Source of the DNA: an uncultured Collinsella sp.
GTDB taxonomy: Bacteria; Actinomycetota; Coriobacteriia; Coriobacteriales; Coriobacteriaceae
Reading direction: 5' to 3'
Assembly (NCBI GenBank): GCA_937950415.1
Contig: CALFDL010000254.1
Coordinates: forward strand, 1 to 46,112
Length of the DNA stretch: 46,112 bases
A model generated the notes under the pieces. The model was given only the letters and a program-made list of their open reading frames with translations, had not been told where the DNA came from and made no database searches. Below are positions 1 through 8,258 of the stretch, piece by piece. Every line of letters begins with the position of its first letter. Within the stretch, counting starts at the first letter, position 1. The position numbers were made by a program, and so were the translations under genes.

Positions 1-413
1 GGGGCCACCAGCACCACGGGAACGCAGTCGGCAAAGCAGAGCAGCACGGGCACGTCATGGGCCGTACAGACGATGGCATCGCAGCCCTCGGCAATCTGCT
101 CGCGAACAGCCTCAAGATCGTCGGCGCCGTTCGAAGTCACCGTAACGATATGGTCACCATGGACCTGATTGGGCACGAGCAGATTATGCTCGCACTCAGT
201 GGCGCCCATAGCTTCGAGCGCTCGACGACGATTTTCTTGAACAGCAAAGGGGTCATCGCCTACATGCGAGCCCAGGTTGAGCGAGGAGTACGCATCTTCA
301 GAAACGCCACCGGTGCGCTCGGTAAAGGCAAAGCGGACATCGGATGTCGCGCCCTCCACCAACGTAACTCCATCATGGTCGACACGCGAAACGTTGTCCG
401 CACGTGCTGCCAT
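1..413 (-). CDS. pgeF: Peptidoglycan editing factor PgeF / YfiH-type multicopper-oxidase-like protein (partial, 3' end off window)
   Basis: The first 137 codons are visible; the C-terminus lies beyond the left edge. The protein shows the YfiH/PgeF (formerly DUF152) pattern: FTERTGGVS near residue 30, then a NLG...VGDDP...NR segment, QVHG near residue 83, and LLCFADCVPVVLV at the edge, where His and Cys residues form the metal/active site of the family. Known members hydrolyse or edit misincorporated residues in muropeptide precursors, or oxidise or deaminate purine nucleosides; which activity applies here cannot be decided. The ATG at 411-413 is fixed by an AGGAGG seven bases upstream. It lies just downstream of ftsZ in the same orientation but is separated from it by a terminator, so it probably has its own promoter (a TATAAA sits at 465-470 on the minus strand). 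A yfiH-type gene next to ftsZ is a common Gram-positive and actinobacterial arrangement. Confidence 0.88.
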   Translation of the reverse strand, partial: MAARADNVSRVDHDGVTLVEGATSDVRFAFTERTGGVSEDAYSSLNLGSHVGDDPFAVQENRRRALEAMGATECEHNLLVPNQVHGDHIVTVTSNGADDLEAVREQIAEGCDAIVCTAHDVPVLLCFADCVPVVLVA

Positions 414-561
414 ACTAAAGCCTCCTAATAACACAAGTACCGCGGCGTCGCCGCGCAGTCCGCGTTTATACGGCTGTCATACTTCCTTAAAAGGATACCC
501 GCAGCGGTAGGGACCAAACGTAAAGGGAACGTAAGGAGATTGGAGGCTTTCGTTTACAAAC

Positions 562-601
562 GAGAAACAAAACGGGGTGCATCCAAATGGACACACCCCG
601 T
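562..601 (-). terminator. Rho-independent terminator after ftsZ
   Basis: An 8-bp perfect stem (ACGGGGTG at 572-579 pairing with CACCCCGT at 594-601) is followed on the minus strand by TTTTGTTTCT. It lies about 25 bases after the ftsZ stop codon and separates ftsZ from pgeF. Confidence 0.85.
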
Positions 602-623
602 GCAAGTCGTTGAGAAAAACGAA

Positions 624-1778
624 CTAGAAGCTACCGCGCTTCAGGAAGTCGGGAAGCTCGAACTGGTCGTTGCCAAAGTTGGGCAGCTCGGTACCACCGA
701 CGTTGCGGGTCGGAGCGGCCTGAGCCGGGCTGGCAGCCGGAGCGGTGCGCTGCGGCTCAGCGGAGGCAGCGGCCTTGCTCTGAGACTGCTGAGCAGCAAA
801 GAGCTCGTCCTGACGGTTGACGTTGGAATCGGAGAAGCCCGTAGCGATGACGGTGATACGCACCTGATCGCCCAGGGACTCGTCGACAACGGTACCGAAG
901 ATGATGTTCGCCTCGGGGTCGACGGCGTTGGCGACAACGTCGGCGGCGTCGCTGATCTCCTGGATGCCCAGGTCCTTGGAACCAGCGATGGAGAGCAGCA
1001 CGCGCGTGGCACCATCGATGGAGCTCTCGAGCAGCGGGCTGGAGATGGCCTGCTGGGCAGCGTCGACGGCACGAGTATCCCCAGAAGAGGTACCGATACC
1101 CATCATGGCGGTACCGGCCTGCTTCATGATGGTCTTAACATCGGCGAAGTCCAGGTTGATGATACCGGGGACGGTGATGAGGTCGGTGATGCCCTGGGTG
1201 CCCTGGGAAAGGACGCCATCGGCAATCGCGAAGGCCTCGAGCATGGTGGTCTTCTTCTCGGCGATGTCGAGCAGCTTATCGTTAGGGATGACGATCATGG
1301 TGTCGACGCAATCGGAGAGGGTCTTGATGCCCTCCTCGGCGCTCTTCTTGCGCTTGCGGCCCTCGAAGGTGAAGGGCTTGGTCACGACGGCGACGGTCAG
1401 CGCACCGACCTCGTTCATCGCGATATCGGCAACGATGGGAGCAGCGCCGGTACCGGTGCCACCGCCCTCGCCGCAGGTGATGAACACCATGTCGGCGCCA
1501 GCGAGCGCCTCGGCAATGTCGTCGCGGGACTCATCGGCAGCCTTGCGGCCAACCTCGGGGTTGGCGCCGGCGCCCAGGCCGCGGGTAAGGTCGGTGCCGA
1601 TGTGCACCTTGATATCGGCATCAGAGATCGCGAGTGCCTGAGCATCGGTGTTGATGGCAACAAACTCGACGCCGCGGATGCCCTCTTCGATCATTCGATT
1701 GACCGCGTTGGTACCGCCGCCGCCGACGCCGACCACCTTAATGACGGCAAGGTAGTTGTTGATCTCTGTCTCGTGCAT
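624..1778 (-). CDS. ftsZ: Cell division protein FtsZ
   Basis: Tubulin-like GTPase that polymerises into the Z-ring at midcell and recruits the divisome. The protein has 384 residues: GGGGTNAVNRM near residue 19, NTDAQAL near 43, the tubulin signature GGGTGTG at 105-111, the T7-loop region with NLDFADVK, and a variable Ala/Gln/Pro-rich linker after about residue 315 that ends in the C-terminal peptide ELPDFLKRGSF, the docking site for partners such as FtsW or SepF. An in-frame ATG 10 codons upstream exists, but the start at 1776-1778 has a GGAGG six bases before it and begins at the conserved N-terminus. No ftsA lies next to it, as is usual in actinobacteria. The gene is last in the dcw cluster and is separated from ftsQ by a 199-base region that probably holds its own promoter. 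Confidence 0.97.
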   Translation of the reverse strand: MHETEINNYLAVIKVVGVGGGGTNAVNRMIEEGIRGVEFVAINTDAQALAISDADIKVHIGTDLTRGLGAGANPEVGRKAADESRDDIAEALAGADMVFITCGEGGGTGTGAAPIVADIAMNEVGALTVAVVTKPFTFEGRKRKKSAEEGIKTLSDCVDTMIVIPNDKLLDIAEKKTTMLEAFAIADGVLSQGTQGITDLITVPGIINLDFADVKTIMKQAGTAMMGIGTSSGDTRAVDAAQQAISSPLLESSIDGATRVLLSIAGSKDLGIQEISDAADVVANAVDPEANIIFGTVVDESLGDQVRITVIATGFSDSNVNRQDELFAAQQSQSKAAASAEPQRTAPAASPAQAAPTRNVGGTELPNFGNDQFELPDFLKRGSF

Positions 1779-1977
1779 GTCGGTCCTCCGAACAAAGGTT
1801 ATAGCCATAGCATGGGTCGACCCCTGCGCACATTAACCTTCAGGTTGAAAGTAAATGCAAAGGTAAACCGTATTATGTTTGCACATTATGAACGTATCAG
1901 TCAAATAATTGACCGTGAAAACCAAACAAACCAGATAAACGGCGTGGTATGGCCCCTCAACAAAGCATCAACCAGCG
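1779..1977 (-). promoter_or_regulatory. ftsZ upstream control region
   Basis: This AT-richer stretch lies between the ftsQ stop and the ftsZ start. On the plus strand it holds TTAACCTTCAGGTTGA (1833-1848), a near-palindrome that also occurs before mraZ; the perfect palindrome GGGTCGACCC (1814-1823); and the dyad GTCAA-TAAT-TTGAC-like site GTCAAATAATTGAC (1900-1913). On the minus strand CATAAT- and TATAAC-like -10 elements are present, but no convincing -35/-10 pair can be fixed. The assignment as promoter is inferred from position and composition. Confidence 0.55.
1833..1848. promoter_or_regulatory. Operator-like dyad TTAACCTTCAGGTTGA upstream of ftsZ
   Basis: A 16-base near-palindrome whose centre lies about 60 bases before the ftsZ start. 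It matches TCAACCTTCAAGTTGA at 16358-16373 before mraZ at 14 of 16 positions. The dyad form would suit a dimeric regulator. MerR-type activators of ftsZ (FtsR) are known in Corynebacterium, but no link to this site is shown here. Confidence 0.45.
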
Positions 1978-3234
1978 CTACGAGGTCGGAGCGTTCCTAA
2001 ATGTATAGTTACCCGGAGAGCGCACATTGATATACGTTACGCCCTCTACCTGCGAAAGCAACTTAGTGACTACGCGTTCCTTCTTGGCGATATCGTCCGA
2101 ATCGCCCAGCGACACCTCAATGCCGTTATTGAGGTTTGTCGAGATGGCTTCGACCGAAGGCGTGGAAATATCCTTGACTTGTCCCAAGAACTCGCTCGAA
2201 AAACCACGCACATAATCCAAGCCGGCCTTAACGGCTTTGGAGTTCACCGCCTGGCCGGAAACCGGAGCGACATCCGCCGAGACATCAGTCAACAACACCG
2301 CGCCATAATGCTTGGCGAGCGCCAGCGCGGCATCGATTCCGGTCAAGGTATTTGAGCCCTGCCCTGTCGTGATGACGTTGCCCTGGTCGTCCACTTCGAC
2401 CGACGTCGACAGCGGGGCGATCCAGGTGTCATCGTCTCCGATAGCCCAGGCAAGGTCGTCGGAGCTGATATACGCAATGGCGATAACTTTACGCTCCGTC
2501 GGCGTGATGATAAGCGTATGGGGAAACTGGCGCTGGACATCCACGCCCAAGACCCACGGGTTCTGCTTGAGATCCTCGGTAATCTGGTCGGGATCGACGT
2601 TAAAAAGCGACGTTCCCTCGGGCAAATCGATCAGCTGGATAGCATCGTGCTTCGTCACATGCTCGCTGCCTTGAATCTGAATATCAGTGGCAGTAAACAA
2701 TCCAGAGTTGATCACCACGATGGCAACGACGACGAGCACGGCCAAGACGGCCAGAACGCCGCCCACGATTTTGCCTTTGCCGGTAACGACAGAAGCGGCG
2801 TCTGATGTTTTATTTACCATCGCCCCAAGTGAAGACAACGGGTTGACGCTTTTTTTACCCGAAGGCTTCTTGGCGGTAGCCGGCACCGATGTCAGCGAGC
2901 GCGGTTTCGATGCGCCCAGCGTACGACCTGGACGCGCCGCTTTAGTTCCCGTCGAGGGCTTGGGAGTTGCCATGGGACGGGCAGGCTTGGCGCCCATAAC
3001 AGGCTTTGACGTCACCGAGGGACGCGAGGACTTTTTTGCGGCCGGACGATTACCGAGCTGCGAGCCGACAACCGGACGACTGGTCTGTCGAGCATGCCCG
3101 ACAGACTTAGAGTGCGCGACGGTATTGCGTTGAGGTTTGGCAGGCGCGCCGGAACGCCCTCCGGCGCGGCGGAAGGTGGGTTTCGATGCTCTAGAAGCCG
3201 AGGAATTTAACTTCCGGTCTGAGCTCGATGCCAT
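1978..3234 (-). CDS. ftsQ: Cell division protein FtsQ/DivIB with long basic N-terminal tail
   Basis: Bitopic divisome protein that bridges the early and late division proteins (FtsL/FtsB partners). The 418 residues divide into a basic, Lys/Arg/Ser/Pro/Ala-rich cytoplasmic tail (about 1-155), one transmembrane helix (about 156-176), a POTRA domain (about 180-250, TDIQIQGSEHVT to TLIITPTERK) and the FtsQ beta domain. Typical FtsQ proteins have cytoplasmic tails of a few tens of residues, up to about 100 in actinobacteria, so this one is long. The ATG at 3232-3234 overlaps the end of murB by 44 bases and has GGGAGG three to four bases upstream, which suggests translational coupling. A later start within the tail cannot be excluded. 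The gene order murC-murB-ftsQ is typical of actinobacteria. Confidence 0.92.
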   Translation of the reverse strand: MASSSDRKLNSSASRASKPTFRRAGGRSGAPAKPQRNTVAHSKSVGHARQTSRPVVGSQLGNRPAAKKSSRPSVTSKPVMGAKPARPMATPKPSTGTKAARPGRTLGASKPRSLTSVPATAKKPSGKKSVNPLSSLGAMVNKTSDAASVVTGKGKIVGGVLAVLAVLVVVAIVVINSGLFTATDIQIQGSEHVTKHDAIQLIDLPEGTSLFNVDPDQITEDLKQNPWVLGVDVQRQFPHTLIITPTERKVIAIAYISSDDLAWAIGDDDTWIAPLSTSVEVDDQGNVITTGQGSNTLTGIDAALALAKHYGAVLLTDVSADVAPVSGQAVNSKAVKAGLDYVRGFSSEFLGQVKDISTPSVEAISTNLNNGIEVSLGDSDDIAKKERVVTKLLSQVEGVTYINVRSPGNYTFRNAPTS

Positions 3235-4102
3235 ACGCCTCCCTCACCTTTCCGTGCACATGTCTGATAACCGCGGCAACGTCATCGGCCGAGGCAGTTC
3301 CGTTATTAACGATAAAATTAGCGTGAACGGGCGAAACTTCCGCGCCGCCAATCGAAAAACCCTTTAATCCACAATCCTCGATAAGCTTGCCCACACTCGC
3401 ATCGGGCGGGTTGCGAAAGACCGACCCGCAGGATGCGCGACCCATGGGCTGCGTACGCTTGCGCCTCGTCAGGTACCGCTCCATGCGCTCGCGAATATCG
3501 GCCTTGGGCGCCGGTTTAAGCTTGAGCACGCACTCGAGGATGATCTCATTGCGGGGAAGGCTACATTCACGGTAGCCCCAAGTGATCTCGGACCCCGCAT
3601 AATGCTTGATACCGGATGCCGGGTCAAACGTTACGACATCCTCAACCAGCGAGCCAATCCACTCGGTCCGTGTGCCGGCATTCATAGATATCGCACCGCC
3701 GACCGAACCAGGGATGCCAACGGCAAACTCAAGGCCCGAAAGGCTGCGCGACAGGGCATCATTGACCAGGCGCGCAAACATCACGCCCGCACCGACCGTC
3801 AGCGTACAACCGTCATCGGCAACAACCGTGCGCTGAAACTCACGTCCGAGCGAAATGACGGCACCGCGATAACCACCATCGGCAACCAGCAGATTGGAGC
3901 CCTTGCCGATGATGACCCACGGCACCTGCTCGCGATCGAGCACCGCCACGGCGCGGCGGAGGGCATGATAGCTATGGCACGTCACAAAGAGGTCGGCCTT
4001 GCCGCCGATACGATAGCTCGTATGACGCGCAAGGCGCTCGTCCTCGATCACATCCGTGTCGATCATGCCCGAGAGCGCCATGACGGCGTTAAACAGACCC
4101 AT
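3191..4102 (-). CDS. murB: UDP-N-acetylenolpyruvoylglucosamine reductase
   Basis: FAD- and NADPH-dependent reductase that makes UDP-MurNAc, the sugar unit of peptidoglycan, in the cytoplasm. The 303 residues carry an FAD-binding fold (TSYRIGGKADLF at 28-39, IGKGSNLL near 65, GIPGSVGGAISMNAGT near 129) and the MurB C-terminal domain. Catalytic residues can be placed as Arg178 in GYRECSL, Ser227 in CGSVFRNP and Glu297 in RPEVKFLG. The retained Tyr-Arg pair and short loop suggest a compact enzyme, but type I/II cannot be settled by eye. It starts five bases after the murC stop and overlaps ftsQ, so it belongs to the dcw transcription unit. Confidence 0.96.
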   Translation of the reverse strand: MGLFNAVMALSGMIDTDVIEDERLARHTSYRIGGKADLFVTCHSYHALRRAVAVLDREQVPWVIIGKGSNLLVADGGYRGAVISLGREFQRTVVADDGCTLTVGAGVMFARLVNDALSRSLSGLEFAVGIPGSVGGAISMNAGTRTEWIGSLVEDVVTFDPASGIKHYAGSEITWGYRECSLPRNEIILECVLKLKPAPKADIRERMERYLTRRKRTQPMGRASCGSVFRNPPDASVGKLIEDCGLKGFSIGGAEVSPVHANFIVNNGTASADDVAAVIRHVHGKVREAYGIELRPEVKFLGF

Positions 4103-4107
4103 TAGAC

Positions 4108-5526
4108 TTAAGCGTCTTTCTTGGCAGTCAGATACTCAATGAACTCGGGACCGACGGTCGTAACGTCACCGGCACCCATAGTGAGCAGCAGATCGCCCTC
4201 GCCCACCATCTGCTCGAGCTCCTGATTGAGCTCAAGACGGCTGGAGCAGTACACGACCTCCTTGCCAGGATGCTTGGCGCGCACGGTATCGGCGAGCATC
4301 TTAGAGGTAACACCCGGAATGGGCATCTCGCCAGCCGAGAACACATCAATCAGCAGCAGTTTATCGGCATTGGCAAATGCATCGGCAAAGTCGTCGCACA
4401 GGGCCTGCAGGCGCGAATAACGGTGCGGCTGGAACACGACGTCGACGTGCTTGTAACCCAGCGACGAAGCGGCAGCAAGCGTCGCCTTGATCTCGGTGGG
4501 GTGATGGCCGTAATCATCGACCACGGTGATGCCATCGATATCGCCCACGTGGGTAAAGCGACGGCGGACGCCCTCAAAGCTCGAGAGCGCCTTGGCGGCG
4601 GCGTCGATGTCAAGGCCCAAGACATGGGCGACGGTGAGCACCGCCGTGGCGTTGAGCATGTTGTGGCGACCGGGGTTGCTCTTGATCTCCACAGCGTGCT
4701 CAGTGCCGTCCTCAAAGCGAACGATAAAGTCACTCTGGATGCCCTTGACATCCGGGTGCACGCAGACGATGTCGTTGCTCTCGGCAAAGCCGTAGGAAAG
4801 CACGTGACGGCCCGTCGACTTGGCGAGCTCGACCAGATGCGGGTCCTCGCCGCAGACGATGACGGTGCCGTCTTCGCCCACCAGGCTCATGAATTTGGCG
4901 AAAGTTGCCTCGATCTCCTCGATACCCGAGTAGTGATCGAGATGGTCGGCCTCGACGTTGGTCACAATGACCACGTTGGGGTTCAGGAACAGGAAGGAGC
5001 TGTCGGACTCGTCGGCCTCGGCGACAAAGTAGTCGCCCGAGCCGTTCTTGCCGTTCGTGTCATAGCCCTCGACGATGCCGCCGATCAAGAAGCTCGGATC
5101 CAGACCCATGCGGTCGAGCATGGTGGCGCACATCGAAGACGTGGTGGTCTTGCCATGCGTGCCGGCAACAGCGACGGTAGTGTAGCCGTGGCCCAAAGCA
5201 GAGAGCATCTTGGCACGGGGCCACACGGGAATGCCCAGCTCGCGAGCGCGCACGAGCTCAGGGTTGGACTCCGGAATAGCGGTGGAGACAACAACCACGT
5301 CGGGCTTGACCTCGTCGATCGTGGCGGCCTCATGGCCCACGTGCACCTTCACACCAGCGCGGGTAAGCTGGCGGATATAACGTGACGTCTTAAGGTCGGA
5401 ACCGGTAACGGCATAACCGCGCTCGTGCAGAACGAGAGCGATGCCGCTCATGCCGGCGCCGCCGATACCGATAAAGTGGGCGCTCTTAAACTCGGGCGCG
5501 GAGGTTGCAGTCTGGGAATCAGCCAT
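4108..5526 (-). CDS. murC: UDP-N-acetylmuramate--L-alanine ligase
   Basis: ATP-dependent Mur ligase that adds L-Ala to UDP-MurNAc. The protein has 472 residues: an N-terminal Rossmann domain with HFIGIGGAGMSGIA (17-30), the ATP-binding loop GTHGKTTTS (122-130), the central-domain motif EADESDSSF, DHLDHY, and the C-terminal domain with DDYGHHPTEI. ATG at 5524-5526 is preferred over a GTG nine codons upstream because it begins at the normal family N-terminus; an AAGGAG lies about 11 bases before it, which is rather far. About 100 bases separate it from murG, so a secondary promoter there is possible. Confidence 0.96.
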   Translation of the reverse strand: MADSQTATSAPEFKSAHFIGIGGAGMSGIALVLHERGYAVTGSDLKTSRYIRQLTRAGVKVHVGHEAATIDEVKPDVVVVSTAIPESNPELVRARELGIPVWPRAKMLSALGHGYTTVAVAGTHGKTTTSSMCATMLDRMGLDPSFLIGGIVEGYDTNGKNGSGDYFVAEADESDSSFLFLNPNVVIVTNVEADHLDHYSGIEEIEATFAKFMSLVGEDGTVIVCGEDPHLVELAKSTGRHVLSYGFAESNDIVCVHPDVKGIQSDFIVRFEDGTEHAVEIKSNPGRHNMLNATAVLTVAHVLGLDIDAAAKALSSFEGVRRRFTHVGDIDGITVVDDYGHHPTEIKATLAAASSLGYKHVDVVFQPHRYSRLQALCDDFADAFANADKLLLIDVFSAGEMPIPGVTSKMLADTVRAKHPGKEVVYCSSRLELNQELEQMVGEGDLLLTMGAGDVTTVGPEFIEYLTAKKDA

Positions 5527-5623
5527 GTGCTCGTGTACTCCTTGCGTAAACACTGCCTGTAACCCGTTAACTGTACCGCACCTACCGCATCAGCGCGAGG
5601 GCGACCGACGATATCCCGTCTAA

Positions 5624-6739
5624 CTAACGCAAACCCTCTACCGCATCGGCCAGAAGAGCAGCGGCCCTATCCTGAGCCAGGCCACGCGATGCCTGACGCA
5701 TGGCGTCGCGCTCCGCCGCGTCATCGACCAGGTGCAGCAGCTCATCGGCAAAGGCAGAACCGTCGATATCGGCATCGGCACAGAGCACGCCGGCCCCGGC
5801 GTCGACCAGATAACGGGCATTGGTGGTTTGGTGGTCGGCCGTCGCATGCGGATACGGCACGAGCACCGAGGGCACGGCGAGCGCAGCGATCTCGGCCACG
5901 CTCGATGCGCCCGAACGCGAGAGCACCAAATCGGCAGCAGCCAGCATATCGCCCATGTTGTCGATGTAAGGCTGGACGCGATAACGCTTCGCCTCCTCGG
6001 GCGTCAGCGCCAAAGCGCGCTCGGTCTCCTCAAAGCCGTCGGCACCCGTCGAATGCAACACATAGAGGTTCTTGCGCGAAAGCAGCTCGTTTTTGAGCGA
6101 AACCACGCGCTCATTAAGATGCTGAGCACCAAGTGAGCCGCCAAACACCAGCAGGAGCGTGGCGTCCTCGGGCACATCAAGGGCCCTACGGCCGCGGACT
6201 CGATCTCCCTCGATCACAGAACGGCGCACGGGGTTGCCGGTCATGAGCACATGGTCAGGATCGTCCTCGCGCTCAAATACGGAACGCGCTGCCGGCACCG
6301 AGATGCAAACGCGGGCGGCATGCGAACTCATCATCTTGTTAGCAAGACCCGGGACGGAATTCTGTTCGTGCAGCAGATACGGAATGCCCGCGTCCTTGCA
6401 CCAGCCCAGAAGCGGGACCTCGACATAGGCGCCAAAACCTATGGCGACATCGGGCTTGCAGGCTTTTGAAAAATGGTTACCGAGCGCGCGCTTCGCCTTA
6501 TAGACACGCCACAGCGAGGTCAGCGCCGTCCAAGGACGGGAGCGGTCGAAGCCCGTGACCGTAATGGGCACAAAATCAAACCCACCCTCGGGGACCAGAC
6601 GACCCTCGAGCTTGCGCGACTGGCCCACGAACACAACGTGGTGGCCACGATCACGCAGCTCTTCGGCCAAGGCGAGCGCGGGGTTGATGTGTCCCGCCGT
6701 GCCGCCGGCTGCAATAGCAACGGTCATCTTATCGGTCAT
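5624..6739 (-). CDS. murG: UDP-GlcNAc--undecaprenyl-PP-MurNAc-pentapeptide GlcNAc transferase
   Basis: Membrane-associated glycosyltransferase (GT28, GT-B fold) that converts lipid I to lipid II on the inner face of the membrane. The 371 residues include the N-terminal glycine-rich loop AAGGTAGHINP (10-20), LHEQNSVPGLANK (membrane/acceptor region), LVFGGSLGAQHLN at the start of the C-terminal half, and the donor-binding stretch VLSRSGASSVAEIAA followed by PHATADHQTTNA. ATG at 6737-6739 has AAGGGA six bases upstream and overlaps the 3' end of ftsW by 11 bases, which suggests coupling. The order ftsW-murG-murC is the standard dcw order. Confidence 0.97.
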   Translation of the reverse strand: MTDKMTVAIAAGGTAGHINPALALAEELRDRGHHVVFVGQSRKLEGRLVPEGGFDFVPITVTGFDRSRPWTALTSLWRVYKAKRALGNHFSKACKPDVAIGFGAYVEVPLLGWCKDAGIPYLLHEQNSVPGLANKMMSSHAARVCISVPAARSVFEREDDPDHVLMTGNPVRRSVIEGDRVRGRRALDVPEDATLLLVFGGSLGAQHLNERVVSLKNELLSRKNLYVLHSTGADGFEETERALALTPEEAKRYRVQPYIDNMGDMLAAADLVLSRSGASSVAEIAALAVPSVLVPYPHATADHQTTNARYLVDAGAGVLCADADIDGSAFADELLHLVDDAAERDAMRQASRGLAQDRAAALLADAVEGLR

Positions 6740-8255
6740 GGTAGTCCCTTCGTACACGCGGTCCCTGGTCGTCGGTGCGCAAACGCGCCGACGGGTCCGA
6801 GTTCAAATCGATTCGATTATATCCGCCGCCCGCATTGCGAGGAGTTGGGCGCTGCGGACGACCTTGCGGCGCCGTTCGCTGACGCGGACGGGCTGCCGGC
6901 TCGGTCGCAGAGCCATCCAGAACGGTAAAGCCGCTACGCGAAGGTCGTTCACCGCGCACATGGGCTACGCCGGCGGTACTCTCATCCATAACGGCAAAGC
7001 TCTCGCGACGACGGTCGTACTCATCGCGACGGGCGCTCTCGTACGAAACGCGCAGGATCAACCCGGCAAGCATAAGCGACACAATAATCGACGAACCGCC
7101 GTAGCTAATAAACGGCAACGGTTTGCCCGTCATGGGAAACACGTTGAGGATGCCCAGCGCATTGATCAAAAACTGCACCGCGAGAATGACCGCGGAGCCA
7201 GACGCCATGAGCGCGCCCCGACGATCGGTCGCCTGCTCGGCAATGCGAAACGCCGAGTAGATCAGCATCGCAAACACCAAGAAGAACAGCACGGTTCCGA
7301 CAAAGCCGACTTCCTCGCCAATGATAGCCAGGATGTAGTCATTGTGCGCCTCGGGCAGATACGAGTACTTCATGGTTGAGTTGCCGATGCCACGGCCGAA
7401 CAGACCGCCCGAGGCAAAGGCCATGATGGCAAGCGTGGCCTGATAGCCGTCACCATACTCGTCGGCCCAAGGGTTCAACGCAACCTGAATACGCACCATA
7501 CGGTACGGCTCTGCAACAAGCGCAATCACGATCACGAGAATGCCAAAGATTATCACGCCGATGATAAATTTGGGGTCGAGACCCGCAAACAACGCCATGC
7601 ACATGAGGGTCAACAGGATGATCAGGACAGTACCGAAATCGGGCTGGATAAAGATCAGAAAGAGCGAAATGCCCAGGTAGATGCCCATCTTGCGAAGGAA
7701 TTCGTTGATGTTGCCACCGGGCGAAAAGAAGCGATCGAGCATGATGGCCGAATACGCAATGGCAAATGGCTTTAAAAACTCGGAAGGCTGGAACTGAATG
7801 CCGGCGATGTTGAGCCAGCGCGTGGCGCCACGGCTGCCGCTGCCCACCAAGAACACCAAAAACAGTAGCCCTATCATACCTATGAGGAAGATCCTGAGCA
7901 CATCCTCCCCAAACCAGCTGTCCGGCAAAACGCGCACGATGGCAATCAGCGCCAGAACACCGACCACGGCAAACGCAGCCTGCCGACCCAGAAAAAACGT
8001 CGCCGAGCCATTCTCGTGCAGTGCCTCGACCGAAGACGCCGAGTACACCATCAGCAGACCAAAGCACACCAAGGTAAACAGGCAGGCCATAAATATCAGA
8101 CGGGGGCGCATGATACGGGCGGGAACGCCGGCAATATAGCGTTCGCTAAACGTCTGCCTGCCACGACCGGAACGCGGTGTGCTGCGCCGCGAGGAAGCAC
8201 GGTCCGAGTCGGGCCTCCTCATACCTTGTCGGGGGCTCTCCTCTCTCACCGGCAA
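6729..8255 (-). CDS. ftsW: Lipid II polymerase FtsW (SEDS family)
   Basis: Polytopic SEDS glycosyltransferase that polymerises lipid II at the septum with its partner FtsI. Hydrophobic segments begin near residue 52 (RLIFMACLFTLVCFG). The SEDS motifs GSRGATRWL and FQPSEFLKP, the catalytic-loop region and the late FPMTGKPLPFISYGGSS motif are all present. Both ends are unusual: about 48 basic residues before the first helix, and about 100 hydrophilic Arg/Pro-rich residues after the last one. The start is uncertain. The longest form begins with TTG at 8253-8255; GTG at 8247-8249 and ATG at 8220-8222 are in frame, and none has an ideal ribosome-binding site (GGGG precedes the GTG; GGAG lies 15 bases before the ATG). 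It follows murD by three bases. Confidence 0.95.
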   Translation of the reverse strand: MPVREESPRQGMRRPDSDRASSRRSTPRSGRGRQTFSERYIAGVPARIMRPRLIFMACLFTLVCFGLLMVYSASSVEALHENGSATFFLGRQAAFAVVGVLALIAIVRVLPDSWFGEDVLRIFLIGMIGLLFLVFLVGSGSRGATRWLNIAGIQFQPSEFLKPFAIAYSAIMLDRFFSPGGNINEFLRKMGIYLGISLFLIFIQPDFGTVLIILLTLMCMALFAGLDPKFIIGVIIFGILVIVIALVAEPYRMVRIQVALNPWADEYGDGYQATLAIMAFASGGLFGRGIGNSTMKYSYLPEAHNDYILAIIGEEVGFVGTVLFFLVFAMLIYSAFRIAEQATDRRGALMASGSAVILAVQFLINALGILNVFPMTGKPLPFISYGGSSIIVSLMLAGLILRVSYESARRDEYDRRRESFAVMDESTAGVAHVRGERPSRSGFTVLDGSATEPAARPRQRTAPQGRPQRPTPRNAGGGYNRIDLNSDPSARLRTDDQGPRVRRDYHDR

Positions 8256-8258
8256 CCC

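Noticed and set aside
540..2000. Long open frame on the plus strand across ftsZ
   Set aside because: It is antisense to ftsZ, has no ribosome-binding site or family motif, and arises from G/C-ended codons of ftsZ.
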